Source: Acidimicrobiaceae bacterium (GTDB lineage Bacteria > Actinomycetota > Acidimicrobiia > Acidimicrobiales > UBA8190). From it: a DNA stretch of 45,645 nucleotides. Shown one piece after another: positions 15,431-23,826 of this stretch. Below the pieces are notes generated by a model that saw nothing but the letters and a program-made list of their open reading frames with translations, was not told where the DNA came from and did no database searches. Numbering within the stretch: the first letter of the stretch is position 1; the number at the start of each line of letters is the position of its first letter. Made by a program: the position numbers and the translations under genes. Location of the stretch: assembly GCA_003151475.1 (NCBI GenBank), contig PLXQ01000055.1:2020-47664 (forward strand), written 5' to 3'.

Positions 15431-16000
15431 ATGAGTGTCGACGTCGAGCGCGTGGAGCAGCTCGTGGCCGAGTTGCTGGTCGCCATCGGGGAGAACCCCG
15501 CCCGTGAGGGACTGGTGGCGACGCCCCGGCGGGTGGCCTCCATGTACCAGGAACTGTTCTCGGGTAACGATGACGATCCGGGGACCCACCTCACGGTGAC
15601 CTTCGCCGCGGAGCACGATGAGATGGTCCTCGTGCGCGACATCCCCTTCGCGTCTCTGTGCGAGCACCACATGGTCCCCTTCATGGGCAAGGCGCACGTG
15701 GGCTACATTCCAGGCGACGACGGCCGGATCACGGGACTGTCGAAGCTGGCCCGTCTGGTCGACTCCTTCGCCCACCGGCTACAGGTGCAGGAGCGCATGA
15801 CCTCGCAGATCGCTGACACCATCGAGAGGGTCCTCGAACCCCGCGGGGTGCTGGTGGTGGTGGAGGCGGAGCATCTGTGTATGTCGATGAGAGGGGTCCG
15901 CAAGCCCGGGACCCTCACCATCACCTCGGCCGTCCGGGGACTGTTCCGCGACGACCCCCGGACCCGGTCCGAAGCCATGGAATTCGTCCACGGCCGGTGA
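15431..16000 (+). CDS. folE: GTP cyclohydrolase I
   Basis: 189 residues, standard length. Zinc ligands lie in [10 protein letters not shown] and HLCMSMRG, with [10 protein letters not shown] and [14 protein letters not shown] between. It forms 7,8-dihydroneopterin triphosphate, the first step of folate synthesis. GAGGAGAGG lies upstream of the ATG. It heads the folate gene set, with folP, folB and folK following. Confidence 0.95.
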   Translation: MSVDVERVEQLVAELLVAIGENPAREGLVATPRRVASMYQELFSGNDDDPGTHLTVTFAAEHDEMVLVRDIPFASLCEHHMVPFMGKAHVGYIPGDDGRITGLSKLARLVDSFAHRLQVQERMTSQIADTIERVLEPRGVLVVVEAEHLCMSMRGVRKPGTLTITSAVRGLFRDDPRTRSEAMEFVHGR

Positions 16001-16043
16001 GAAAACTCCCGCCTGAGCCCTCGCGGGCCGCCGCCGGCACCTC

Positions 16044-16049
16044 TACGCT
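16044..16049 (+). promoter_or_regulatory. -10 box TACGCT upstream of folP
   Basis: TACGCT ends 7 nt before the folP ATG, which lacks a ribosome-binding site; a leaderless start is likely. Confidence 0.45.
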
Positions 16050-16056
16050 ACGGCGC

Positions 16057-16845
16057 ATGCAGCCCCTCGTGATGGGCGTCTTGAACGTGACGCCCGACTC
16101 GTTCTCCGACGGCGGGCGCTACCTCGACTCCGAGCGGGCGCTCGAGCGCGGCCTCGAGATGGTGCAGGAGGGGGCCGACGTGGTCGATGTGGGCGGGGAG
16201 TCGAGCCGCCCCGGTGCCGAGCCCGTCTCCGAGGCAGAAGAGTGCCGGCGGGTCCTGCCGGTGATCGAGGCCCTGGCGACCCACGTGCGGGTCTCGGTGG
16301 ACACGGTCAAGCCGGCCGTGGCCGAGGCCGCCGTCGGCGCCGGTGCCACCTTGGTCAATGACATCTCGGCCTCTTTGTGGCCGGTGGCCGCCTCGACCGG
16401 GGCCGGATGGGTGGCGATGCACATGCAGGGAACCCCGCGCACCATGCAGGACGACCCCCGCTACGACGACGTGGTGGGCGAGATCCGTTCCTTTGTCCTG
16501 GCCCGGGCCCGCCAGGCCCAAGAGGCCGGGGTCACCGAGGTGTGGGTGGATCCCGGTATCGGATTCGGAAAGACGACGGATCACAACCTGGCGCTGTTGC
16601 GGCACCTGGGCGAGCTGGTGGCCGGGGGTTTTCCGGTGCTCGTGGGGACGAGTCGCAAGTCGTTCCTCGGGCGCCTGTCCCCGACGCCCGTGGGCCGGAT
16701 GGCCCCCGTCGAGCAGCGCCTGGCTGCCTCGTTGTCGACCGCCACGTGGGCCATGCTGGCCGGAGCATCGATGGTGCGGGTGCACGACGTGGCCGCCACC
16801 GTCCAGGCGGCCACTCTCGTCGGGCAGACCGAGTTGGCGTCGTGA
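16057..16845 (+). CDS. folP: Dihydropteroate synthase
   Basis: 262 residues. The N-terminus PLVMGVLNVTPDSFSDGGRY carries the first pterin-binding signature. GADVVDVGGESSRPGAEPVS is the second, and the VDPGIGFGKTTDHNL and GTSRKSFLG loops follow. It condenses the pterin pyrophosphate with p-aminobenzoate; it is the sulfonamide target. The ATG at 16057 gives the exact family N-terminus; the longer open frame from 15877 is antisense-like extension. Confidence 0.95.
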   Translation: MQPLVMGVLNVTPDSFSDGGRYLDSERALERGLEMVQEGADVVDVGGESSRPGAEPVSEAEECRRVLPVIEALATHVRVSVDTVKPAVAEAAVGAGATLVNDISASLWPVAASTGAGWVAMHMQGTPRTMQDDPRYDDVVGEIRSFVLARARQAQEAGVTEVWVDPGIGFGKTTDHNLALLRHLGELVAGGFPVLVGTSRKSFLGRLSPTPVGRMAPVEQRLAASLSTATWAMLAGASMVRVHDVAATVQAATLVGQTELAS

Positions 16846-16861
16846 TGAAGGGGAGCCGATC

Positions 16862-17413
16862 GTGAGGGGCAAGTGGGCAGCGGGCATCTCCCCGCGCAAC
16901 TTCACCTGGGTCGTCCAGGACCAGCTGGCGGTGAGCGAGCGACCGGGGGGCTTCGCCCCCAACCACCGCCGGGTGAGACGCCAGGAGGAGATCATCTGGC
17001 TGCGGGTACAGGGATTCACGCGTGTGGTGTCGCTCCTGCCGTCGTCGCACAACCTGGCTGCCTACGACGAAGGGGAGCTGGCCAGTTCCCATTTCCCGTT
17101 CGGCCCCGGTGGCGACCAGCGCGAGGTCCTGGCCGACATCTACCGGAGCCTCGACGAGTGGCACCAAGCGGGCGAGCGGGTGCTCGTCCACCAGGAGGAA
17201 CTGGGTGACCGGGTCATGGGCGTGGTCGCCGGCTACCTGCTGTGGTCGGGCCGCCTGCCCGGTGGTGCCCAGTCCATCGTCGCCGTGGAGCAGCTGGTGG
17301 GACGGCAGATGGGGCCCCAGGGGCGCGACGTCGCCGCCCAGGCCGTGGCCCTGGGCGTCGCCCCCACCCACAAGCGCCGGGCACCGCCTCGCGGTGCCGG
17401 AACGGGTCGGTGA
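16862..17413 (+). CDS. Dual-specificity-phosphatase-like protein lacking the catalytic Cys
   Basis: 183 residues. The fold outline follows tyrosine/dual-specificity phosphatases: GFTRVVSLLPSSHN (beta-loop), HFPFGPGGDQREVLADIYRS, then the P-loop position VLVHQEELGDRVMGVVAGYL. The family motif HC(X5)R reads His110-Gln111-EELGD-Arg117 here, so the nucleophilic Cys is Gln. Phosphatase chemistry by the usual mechanism is ruled out; a phospho-ligand-binding or scaffold role is inferred. GTG start at 16862, just after folP. Its stop overlaps the folB start, so it belongs to the folate operon. Confidence 0.6.
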   Translation: MRGKWAAGISPRNFTWVVQDQLAVSERPGGFAPNHRRVRRQEEIIWLRVQGFTRVVSLLPSSHNLAAYDEGELASSHFPFGPGGDQREVLADIYRSLDEWHQAGERVLVHQEELGDRVMGVVAGYLLWSGRLPGGAQSIVAVEQLVGRQMGPQGRDVAAQAVALGVAPTHKRRAPPRGAGTGR

Positions 17414-17775
17414 CGGGGGACCGGATCGAAATTCGGGGCCTGCGCCTGCTCGGGGTGCACGGGCTGCTTCCCGAGGAGAGGAGCCGTCCCCAGCCCTTCG
17501 AACTCGACATCGATCTGGAGATCGACATGGACGGTGCTGCCGTCAGTGACGATTTGGCCGACACGGCGGACTACGCGGCGGCCATTCAGAGAGTCGCCGA
17601 CATCGTTAGTGCCGCTCCCCACGACCTGCTCGAGTCCCTGGCCGGTGCCATCGCCGACGCTCTTCTGGCCGACGGCCGGATCCGGTCGGCCACGGTGGCG
17701 GTGCGGAAGCTGCGGCCCCCCGTTCCCCACCAGGTGGCGTCCACCGGAGTGCGGCTCACCCGGTCCCGGGCCTGA
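17410..17775 (+). CDS. folB: Dihydroneopterin aldolase
   Basis: 121 residues, usual length. Recognisable: IEIRGLRLLGVHGLLPEER, FELDIDLEID, DLADTADYAA, SLAGAIADALL, and VAVRKLRPPVPH. It cleaves dihydroneopterin to 6-hydroxymethyl-dihydropterin plus glycolaldehyde. The start GTG overlaps the upstream TGA (GTGA), indicating translational coupling. Confidence 0.93.
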   Translation: MTGDRIEIRGLRLLGVHGLLPEERSRPQPFELDIDLEIDMDGAAVSDDLADTADYAAAIQRVADIVSAAPHDLLESLAGAIADALLADGRIRSATVAVRKLRPPVPHQVASTGVRLTRSRA

Positions 17776-17796
17776 CGTGGCGACGGCCTGACGCCG

Positions 17797-18255
17797 GTGC
17801 GGGTGTTCCTGGGCCTCGGCTCGAACATGGGCGACCGCCTGGGCCACCTGCGTCGGGCCGTGTCGGAGCTTCCCGATGTGGCGGCGGTGTCCTCGGTCTA
17901 CGAGACGGCCCCGGTGGGGGGCCCACCAGGGCAGAACGACTACCTGAACATCGTGGTCGAGCTCGACACCACCCTCGTGGCCCGGGAGTTGCTGGACGTG
18001 GCGCAGCACCTGGAGGAGGAGGCAGGACGGGTCCGCACCGTCCGCTTCGGCCCGCGGACCCTGGATGTCGATGTTCTTCTCGTCGAAGGGGTGGCGGTGG
18101 ACGAGCCCGACCTGGTCGTCCCCCACCCCCGCATGTGGCAACGGCGGTTCGTCTTGGAGCCGCTGGCCGAACTGGCACCCGACCTCGTCCCGGCCGAGGC
18201 GCTGATCGCCTCTGGTGGAGAGGTCCGTGCCGCAGGTATGCTTCGGGGGTACTGA
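17797..18255 (+). CDS. folK: 6-hydroxymethyl-7,8-dihydropterin pyrophosphokinase
   Basis: 152 residues. FLGLGSNMGDRLGHLRRAV is the N-terminal signature and FGPRTLDVDVLLV the conserved HPPK motif, followed by VPHPRMWQRRFVLEPLAELAP. It activates hydroxymethyl-dihydropterin with ATP for FolP. GTG start, 21 nt after folB. Confidence 0.95.
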   Translation: MRVFLGLGSNMGDRLGHLRRAVSELPDVAAVSSVYETAPVGGPPGQNDYLNIVVELDTTLVARELLDVAQHLEEEAGRVRTVRFGPRTLDVDVLLVEGVAVDEPDLVVPHPRMWQRRFVLEPLAELAPDLVPAEALIASGGEVRAAGMLRGY

Positions 18256-18315
18256 TCCGATCGCCTGACGCGACCGGCACCCTCGATGAGGGGCTGGAGC
18301 GCAGAAAGGTTTCCG

Positions 18316-19044
18316 GTGACATCTCTTCGGTTGGTCGGGCCCGGACGGGCCGGCCGTTCACTTGCTTCGGCGCTGGTCGACACCGGCTGCGTGCTGCGCG
18401 GGGTCCTTCACCGCGGCGACGATCTGTCGCGTGCGGCCGAAGGCGTCGACGTGGTCATCATCGCCACCCCTGATGCGGCGGTGGCCGAGGCGGCCGCCGC
18501 CATCGTTCCCGTCAGCTCCACCGTGATCTTGCATCTTTCGGGGTCCCTCGGCCTCGACGCCCTCGCTCCCCACCAGCGCAGAGCCTCGCTCCATCCCCTC
18601 GTGCCCCTGCCCTCGGTCGAAGTGGGTCGTGTTCGGCTGCGCAGCGGCATCACCTTCGCCGTAGGCGGAGACCACATGGCCACCACCTTGGGCCGCTTCC
18701 TCGGCGGGTTGTGCATCGAGATCGACGACGACCAGCGCGCCGCCTACCACGCGGCCGCCTGCATCGCCTCCAACCACGTGGTGGCGTTGCTCGGCCAGGT
18801 GGAGAGGGTGGCGGCCTCGGCCGGACTGGGCCTCGACGCCTTCATGGCCCTGGCCGCCGCCGCCGTCCAAGACGTCTCGGACCTGGGCGCCGCCGCCGCC
18901 CTCACGGGACCGGCCGCCCGGGGCGACGAGGTCACCCTGGCCCGGCACCGTGCCGCCATCGCTCCGCAGGAGCTGGCCGGGTACGACGCCGGTGTGGCGC
19001 TCGCCCGTCAGCTGGCGCAGACGGAGATGGCACCGTGCGCGTGA
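18316..19044 (+). CDS. DUF2520 Rossmann-fold protein (NADP oxidoreductase-like)
   Basis: 242 residues. The N-terminal nucleotide-binding motif is LRLVGPGRAGRSLASALV, followed by VDVVIIATPDAAVAEAA and a C-terminal all-helical DUF2520 domain (AAYHAAACIASNHVVALLGQ onward). It resembles ketopantoate-reductase-type proteins. Its fixed position directly before panC suggests a role in pantothenate synthesis, which is inference. The GTG at 18316 has GAAAGG upstream and its stop overlaps panC. Often annotated only as Rossmann-like domain protein. Confidence 0.8.
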   Translation: MTSLRLVGPGRAGRSLASALVDTGCVLRGVLHRGDDLSRAAEGVDVVIIATPDAAVAEAAAAIVPVSSTVILHLSGSLGLDALAPHQRRASLHPLVPLPSVEVGRVRLRSGITFAVGGDHMATTLGRFLGGLCIEIDDDQRAAYHAAACIASNHVVALLGQVERVAASAGLGLDAFMALAAAAVQDVSDLGAAAALTGPAARGDEVTLARHRAAIAPQELAGYDAGVALARQLAQTEMAPCA

Positions 19045-19943
19045 TCACCTCGGCCCACGGCTTCTCCGACGCGCTCGAGGCCGAGCGCGCCGTGGGGCGC
19101 CGGGTCGGGCTCGTCCCCACCATGGGTGCCCTCCACGCCGGCCACCGCTCGTTGGTGACGCGGGCAGCGGCCGAATGCGACGTCGTGGCCGTGACCGTCT
19201 TCGTGAATCCACTGCAGTTCGACAAGGCTGACGATCTGGCCCGCTACCCGCGTGACCTCGACGGTGACGTGCTCCAGGCCGCCGAGGCGGGCGCCACCAT
19301 CGTCTTCGCCCCGCCGGTGCACGAGATGTACCCGGGTTTTCCCGCACCGGTGGCCACGTCGGTGCACGTCGAGGCCGTGGGCGACGTCCTCGAGGGGGCG
19401 TCGCGTCCCGGTCACTTCGACGGGGTGGCCACCGTCGTGGCCAAGTTGTGCTCCCTCGCCGGCCGGTCCCGGGTGTACTTCGGAGAGAAGGATTTCCAGC
19501 AGCTGGCCGTCGTCCGGCGGATGGCGACCGACCTCTCTCTTCCCGTCGACATCGTGGCCTGCCCCACCGTGCGCGAGGACGACGGCCTGGCGCTGTCGAG
19601 CCGCAACGTGCGGCTCGGCCCCCCCGACCGCGCCGCCGCCGTGGCTCTGTCGCGGGCCCTCGATGCCGGTGCCGCTCTTGTCGAAGTCGGCCAGCGCGAT
19701 CCAGCGCTCGTGGGCGCGGCTATGGAGGCGGTGCTTCAGGCGACCGACGGGGTGTCCCCCGACTACGCCGTTGCCGTTGACGCCGCCACGTTGGCATCGC
19801 CGGCCGTTCTGGCCGGCGCGGTGCGTCTGCTCGTCGCCGCCACGGTGGGGCCGGTGCGCCTCATCGACAACGTGGGACTGGTAGTGGTGGGGGCCGACGA
19901 GCTCCACTCACCGACAGCGACCAGCGCCGTCGGCGTGTCGTGA
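19035..19943 (+). CDS. panC: Pantothenate synthetase
   Basis: 302 residues. It has VGLVPTMGALHAGHRSLVTR with the HIGH-like motif (HAGH), FVNPLQFDKADDLARYPR, YFGEKDFQQLAVVRRMATDL, and REDDGLALSSRNVRL (KMSKS-region equivalent). It ligates pantoate to beta-alanine using ATP. GTG at 19035 (a second GTG at 19041 is in frame) overlaps the DUF2520 stop. Confidence 0.94.
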   Translation: MRVITSAHGFSDALEAERAVGRRVGLVPTMGALHAGHRSLVTRAAAECDVVAVTVFVNPLQFDKADDLARYPRDLDGDVLQAAEAGATIVFAPPVHEMYPGFPAPVATSVHVEAVGDVLEGASRPGHFDGVATVVAKLCSLAGRSRVYFGEKDFQQLAVVRRMATDLSLPVDIVACPTVREDDGLALSSRNVRLGPPDRAAAVALSRALDAGAALVEVGQRDPALVGAAMEAVLQATDGVSPDYAVAVDAATLASPAVLAGAVRLLVAATVGPVRLIDNVGLVVVGADELHSPTATSAVGVS

Positions 19944-20012
19944 CGGCCGTTCGAGTGCAGCGTTAGCCAGAAGATGGTGAGTGCCGTGACCAGAGAGGAG
20001 CGCTGAACAGCG

Positions 20013-20423
20013 ATGCGCCGGCGCATGATGAAGTCCAAGATCCACCGGGCGACGGTCACCGACGCCAATCTCGACTACGTCGGGTCCATCAGCCTCGACC
20101 CCGAGCTCATGGCTTTGGCCGACATCAGGGAGTACGAGCAGGTGACCGTGGTTGACATCAACAACGGTGCCCGGTTCGAGACCTATGCCATCATCGGCGG
20201 GCCCGGTGAGGTCTGCTTGAACGGTGCCGCGGCCCGGCTGGTGCACCGCGGGGACAAGGTCATCGTGATCACGTACGCCGACTACGACGAAGCCGAGCTG
20301 GAGGAATTCGTTCCCACCATCGTGCATGTCGACACCACCAACACTCCGGTCGACATCAATGAAGCCGTCGACGCCACCGCCGGCCAACTCGAGGCCGAGC
20401 TGCTCCGGGCAGTGACCGGCTGA
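20013..20423 (+). CDS. panD: Aspartate 1-decarboxylase
   Basis: 136 residues. The self-cleavage site is Gly24-Ser25 ([10 protein letters not shown]), which yields the pyruvoyl cofactor. NNGARFETY and [18 protein letters not shown] are also conserved. It makes beta-alanine for PanC. AGAGAGGAG upstream. It sits 69 bp after panC. Confidence 0.95.
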   Translation: MRRRMMKSKIHRATVTDANLDYVGSISLDPELMALADIREYEQVTVVDINNGARFETYAIIGGPGEVCLNGAAARLVHRGDKVIVITYADYDEAELEEFVPTIVHVDTTNTPVDINEAVDATAGQLEAELLRAVTG

Positions 20424-20455
20424 CACCCCGCCGCGCGCCGGGGGCGGGACCCGTT

Positions 20456-22060
20456 GTGCAGCTCGACGTCCTTGTTCTGGGTTCCGGCGTGGCCGGGCTG
20501 TCGGCCGTGGTCCGGCTGGCCGAAGTGCCGGGCATGCGGGTGGGAGTCCTGACGAAGGCCGAGCTGGCCCAGTCGGCCACCCGCTGGGCCCAGGGTGGCG
20601 TGGCCGCCGTACTCGGTGGCGACGAAGACTCCACCGACCTGCACATGGCCGACACCCTGGCCGCGGGGGCCGGCCTGTGCGACGTCGACGCCGTGCGGAT
20701 ACTGGTCGACGAAGGCCCGGCACGTGTGCGCGAGCTCATCGCCCTCGGCGCTGTGTTCGATCGTGAGGCGGGGGGCGACCTGGCCCGGGCCCGCGAGGGC
20801 GGCCACTCGACCGCCCGCGTCCTGCACGCCGGAGGGGCGGCCACCGGAGCCGAAGTGGAGCGGGCGCTCGTCGCCGCCACCGAGCACACGGCGGCGGCCG
20901 TACTCGAACAGTGGTTCGCCCTTGATCTGCTGGTGGACGCGGGGCGGTGCGCCGGGGTGATCGCCGTCGATCCCGAGGGCGCGGTCCAAGAAGTGCGGGC
21001 CCGGCACGTGGTGCTGGCCACCGGCGGGGCCGGTCAGCTTTATGCGGTCACCACCAATCCCGTCGAGGCCACCGGTGACGGCATCGCCATGGCGCTGCGG
21101 TCCGGGGTCCCTGTGGCCGACGTCGAGTTCTTCCAGTTCCATCCGACGGCCCTGCACCATCCGGCCGTGCCGCGGCCGTTGTTGTCGGAGGCACTCAGAG
21201 GCCACGGCGCGCTGCTGCGCGACGCAAGCGGCGAACAGTTCGTCGATGAGTTGGCCCCACGCGACATCGTCGCCCGGGCCATGGCCGAGCGCATGACGGC
21301 GGCCGGGGTGTCACACCTGTGGCTCGACGCCACCGGTCTCGACGCCTTCGGGGAGCGTTTCCCCACCCTGGCCGAACGTCTCTCGGCGGCCGGTCTCGAC
21401 CCGTCCGTCGACTGGTTGCCGATCGCGCCGGCCGCCCACTACCTGTCCGGTGGAGTGATCACCGATCTCGACGGCGCCAGCGCCCTTCCCGGACTGTGGG
21501 CGGCGGGGGAGACGGCGTGCACAGGTGTCCACGGAGCCAACCGACTGGCGTCGAACTCACTGCTCGAAGGAATGGTGTTCGGGGCGCGCCTGGCCGAGGC
21601 CATCGAAGAGGGTCGCGACGCGCCGGCCGCCACCGGTGTGATGCGCTTCCTGCTCGATGCCACGTCGGGCGGTGACATCGGCTGCATCGCCGTCGACGAC
21701 CTCCCGGCGCCACGGTGGACGACCCGGCCCGGACGCGGTGAGAGCGACGGCGATGTCACCAAAGCCCGCGACCGGTTGCAGCGGGCCATGACCGAGGGGG
21801 CCGGGGTGCTGCGGTCGAAAGAGTCGCTGGCGGCGGCGGCCGAAGAGGTGGGCGACGCCGCCGCCACCGCCGTCGCCTGTCCGCCCGGTCGCGTGGCCGG
21901 AGAGGTGGCCAACCTGGCCGCCGTGGCCGGCGCCCTGCTGCGCGCCGCAGACGCCCGGGTGGAGACGCGCGGGGCCCACGCCCGCATCGAATACCCCGAG
22001 ACGCGCCCGGAGTGGCGTCGACGGCTGGTGCACGGTCAGCTTTCCGAGGCGCAGGGGTGA
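20456..22060 (+). CDS. nadB: L-aspartate oxidase
   Basis: 534 residues. FAD-binding N-terminus LDVLVLGSGVAGLSAVVRLA; SATRWAQGGVAAVL; GHSTARVLHAGG; QFHPTALHHPA; and TACTGVHGANRLASNSLLEG near residue 350. It oxidises aspartate to iminoaspartate, the first step of de novo NAD synthesis. GTG start. nadA is not adjacent in this window; nadC follows with overlap. Confidence 0.94.
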   Translation: MQLDVLVLGSGVAGLSAVVRLAEVPGMRVGVLTKAELAQSATRWAQGGVAAVLGGDEDSTDLHMADTLAAGAGLCDVDAVRILVDEGPARVRELIALGAVFDREAGGDLARAREGGHSTARVLHAGGAATGAEVERALVAATEHTAAAVLEQWFALDLLVDAGRCAGVIAVDPEGAVQEVRARHVVLATGGAGQLYAVTTNPVEATGDGIAMALRSGVPVADVEFFQFHPTALHHPAVPRPLLSEALRGHGALLRDASGEQFVDELAPRDIVARAMAERMTAAGVSHLWLDATGLDAFGERFPTLAERLSAAGLDPSVDWLPIAPAAHYLSGGVITDLDGASALPGLWAAGETACTGVHGANRLASNSLLEGMVFGARLAEAIEEGRDAPAATGVMRFLLDATSGGDIGCIAVDDLPAPRWTTRPGRGESDGDVTKARDRLQRAMTEGAGVLRSKESLAAAAEEVGDAAATAVACPPGRVAGEVANLAAVAGALLRAADARVETRGAHARIEYPETRPEWRRRLVHGQLSEAQG

Positions 22061-22950
22061 CAGCGGTGTCGCCATGGCCGTCGTCGGGTCTCGTGGATCC
22101 GCCGCTTCTGGCCGTGCGCGAGGCCGTGGGTCGGGCTCTGGCCGAGGACATCCTGCCCCTGGGCGACATCACGGCATCGCTCGTTCCCGCCTCGAGCACC
22201 GCCGGCGCCGCCGTGGTCGCCCGCCGGCCCGGTGTCGTGGCCGGACGCCTCTGTGCCTTGGAAGCCTTCACCCAGGTCGACGCCGAACTGGCCGTGGACT
22301 GGCTGCTCGACGACGGCAGCGTCGTCGAGGCGGGTTCGGTCGTCGCTGTGGTGAACGGCCGGCTGCGATCGATCCTCACGGCCGAGCGGACGGCTCTCAA
22401 CTTCCTGTGCCACCTGTCGGGGGTGGCCACCGTGGCCCGCCGGTACGTGGAAGCGGTCACCGCCGCCAATCCCGCCACGCGGGTCCTCGACACCCGCAAG
22501 ACGACCCCCGGATTGCGGGCGCTCGAGAAGGCGGCGGTGCGCGCCGGTGGGGCTCAGAACCACCGTGGCAATCTCTCGGAGGCCATCCTCGTGAAGGACA
22601 ATCATCTGGGTGGCCTTGGCATCGCCGACGCCGTTGTCCGGGCCCGCCAGTGGTGGCCCGGACGGATGGTCGAGGTGGAATGTGACCGCGCCGAACAGGT
22701 GACCGAAGCGGTGGACGCCGGTGCCGGTGCCGTGCTGCTCGACAACATGACACCCGACGAGGTCGCCATGTGCGTCCGGCTCGTGCGCTCCCGTGCCGGT
22801 GGCGCCGATGTCCTGGTGGAGGTGTCCGGCGGCGTCACTCTCGACACGGCGCCGTTGTACGCCACGGCCGGGGCCGATCTGATCTCGGTGGGAGCGATCA
22901 CCCATTCCGCCCCCGTTCTCGACCTCGGTCTCGATCTCCAGGAGGGTTGA
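22057..22950 (+). CDS. nadC: Nicotinate-nucleotide pyrophosphorylase (carboxylating)
   Basis: 297 residues. EDILPLGDITASLVP, ERTALNFLCHLSGVAT, LDTRKTTPGLRALEKAAVRA, HRGNLSEAILVKDNHL and the C-terminal VLVEVSGGV / DLISVGAITHSAP are all QPRTase hallmarks. It converts quinolinate and PRPP to nicotinate mononucleotide. GTG overlaps the nadB stop. Confidence 0.94.
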   Translation: MTAVSPWPSSGLVDPPLLAVREAVGRALAEDILPLGDITASLVPASSTAGAAVVARRPGVVAGRLCALEAFTQVDAELAVDWLLDDGSVVEAGSVVAVVNGRLRSILTAERTALNFLCHLSGVATVARRYVEAVTAANPATRVLDTRKTTPGLRALEKAAVRAGGAQNHRGNLSEAILVKDNHLGGLGIADAVVRARQWWPGRMVEVECDRAEQVTEAVDAGAGAVLLDNMTPDEVAMCVRLVRSRAGGADVLVEVSGGVTLDTAPLYATAGADLISVGAITHSAPVLDLGLDLQEG

Positions 22951-22952
22951 CG

Positions 22953-23789
22953 GTGTTGCTGGCCATCGACGTGGGCAATACCGAAACGGTCATCGGCCTG
23001 TTCTCGACGGCACCGGGCGACGAACCACCACCGGGGACCCGCCCCGCCCCCCCGGTGCCGCCCGAGCCGGCCGGGCTGTCACACCACTGGCGCTTGTCGA
23101 CGGTCGACGACCGCACCCCCGACGAGCACGCCCTGCTCATCTCGCAACTGCTCAGCCTCGACGGGATGGATGTGGCCCAGGTGGTGAGCGGGATCGCCGT
23201 CACCTCCTCGGTGCCACGCGTCACCGCCGCCCTGCGCCAGATGGCCAGTCGATGGTTCGATGTCGACTGCATGGTCCTCGAGCCCGGCGTGCGCTCGGGC
23301 ATGCCCATCCTCTACGACAATCCCAAGGAGGTGGGGGCCGATCGGATCGCCAACGCCATCGGCGCCTATGACCTCTACGGGGGCCCGTGCATCGTGGTCG
23401 ACCTGGGAACAGCCACCACCTTCGACGCCATCTCGCCCGACGGGGAGTACCTCGGCGGGGCCATCGCCCCCGGTATCGCCATCTCCATGGATGCCCTGTT
23501 CCACCATGCCGCCGCCCTGCGGCGGGTCGAACTCGTCGAGCCGCGCAGCGTCATCGGAAAGTCGACGGTGGAATCGATCCAATCGGGGGCGCTCTACGGC
23601 TTCGTCGAGCAGGTGGACGGGATGTGCCGACGGATCATGGAGGAGCTGGGTCGGTGCGCGGTGGTGGCCACCGGCGGCCTGTCGGAGCTCGTGGCACCGT
23701 TGTCGGCCCGGATCGAGCACCGCGAGCCCTGGCTGACGCTCCACGGGCTGCGGCTCGTGTACGAGCGCAATGTGAGGACCGGCGGGTGA
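22953..23789 (+). CDS. coaX: Type III pantothenate kinase
   Basis: 278 residues. N-terminal LLAIDVGNTETVIGLF, GADRIANAIGAYDLYGGPCI, VVDLGTATTFDAIS and a late CAVVATGGLSELVAP are the ASKHA/CoaX motifs. It phosphorylates pantothenate for CoA. A Pro-rich insertion (PPPGTRPAPPVPPEPAGLS) follows the first beta-hairpin, unusual for the family. GGAGGG at 22941-22946, GTG at 22953. Confidence 0.92.
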   Translation: MLLAIDVGNTETVIGLFSTAPGDEPPPGTRPAPPVPPEPAGLSHHWRLSTVDDRTPDEHALLISQLLSLDGMDVAQVVSGIAVTSSVPRVTAALRQMASRWFDVDCMVLEPGVRSGMPILYDNPKEVGADRIANAIGAYDLYGGPCIVVDLGTATTFDAISPDGEYLGGAIAPGIAISMDALFHHAAALRRVELVEPRSVIGKSTVESIQSGALYGFVEQVDGMCRRIMEELGRCAVVATGGLSELVAPLSARIEHREPWLTLHGLRLVYERNVRTGG

Positions 23790-23812
23790 ACGCCACCCCC
23801 ATCTCCGACATA

Positions 23813-23818
23813 TAGCGT
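23813..23818 (+). promoter_or_regulatory. -10 box TAGCGT upstream of lysS
   Basis: TAGCGT (within TATAGCGT) ends 8 nt before the lysS ATG; no ribosome-binding site, so leaderless or near-leaderless. Confidence 0.4.
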
Positions 23819-23826
23819 CGTCGCTC

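Noticed and set aside
14810..20423. Novel biosynthetic gene cluster
   Set aside because: All but two genes are standard purine-salvage, folate or pantothenate enzymes in usual actinobacterial order.
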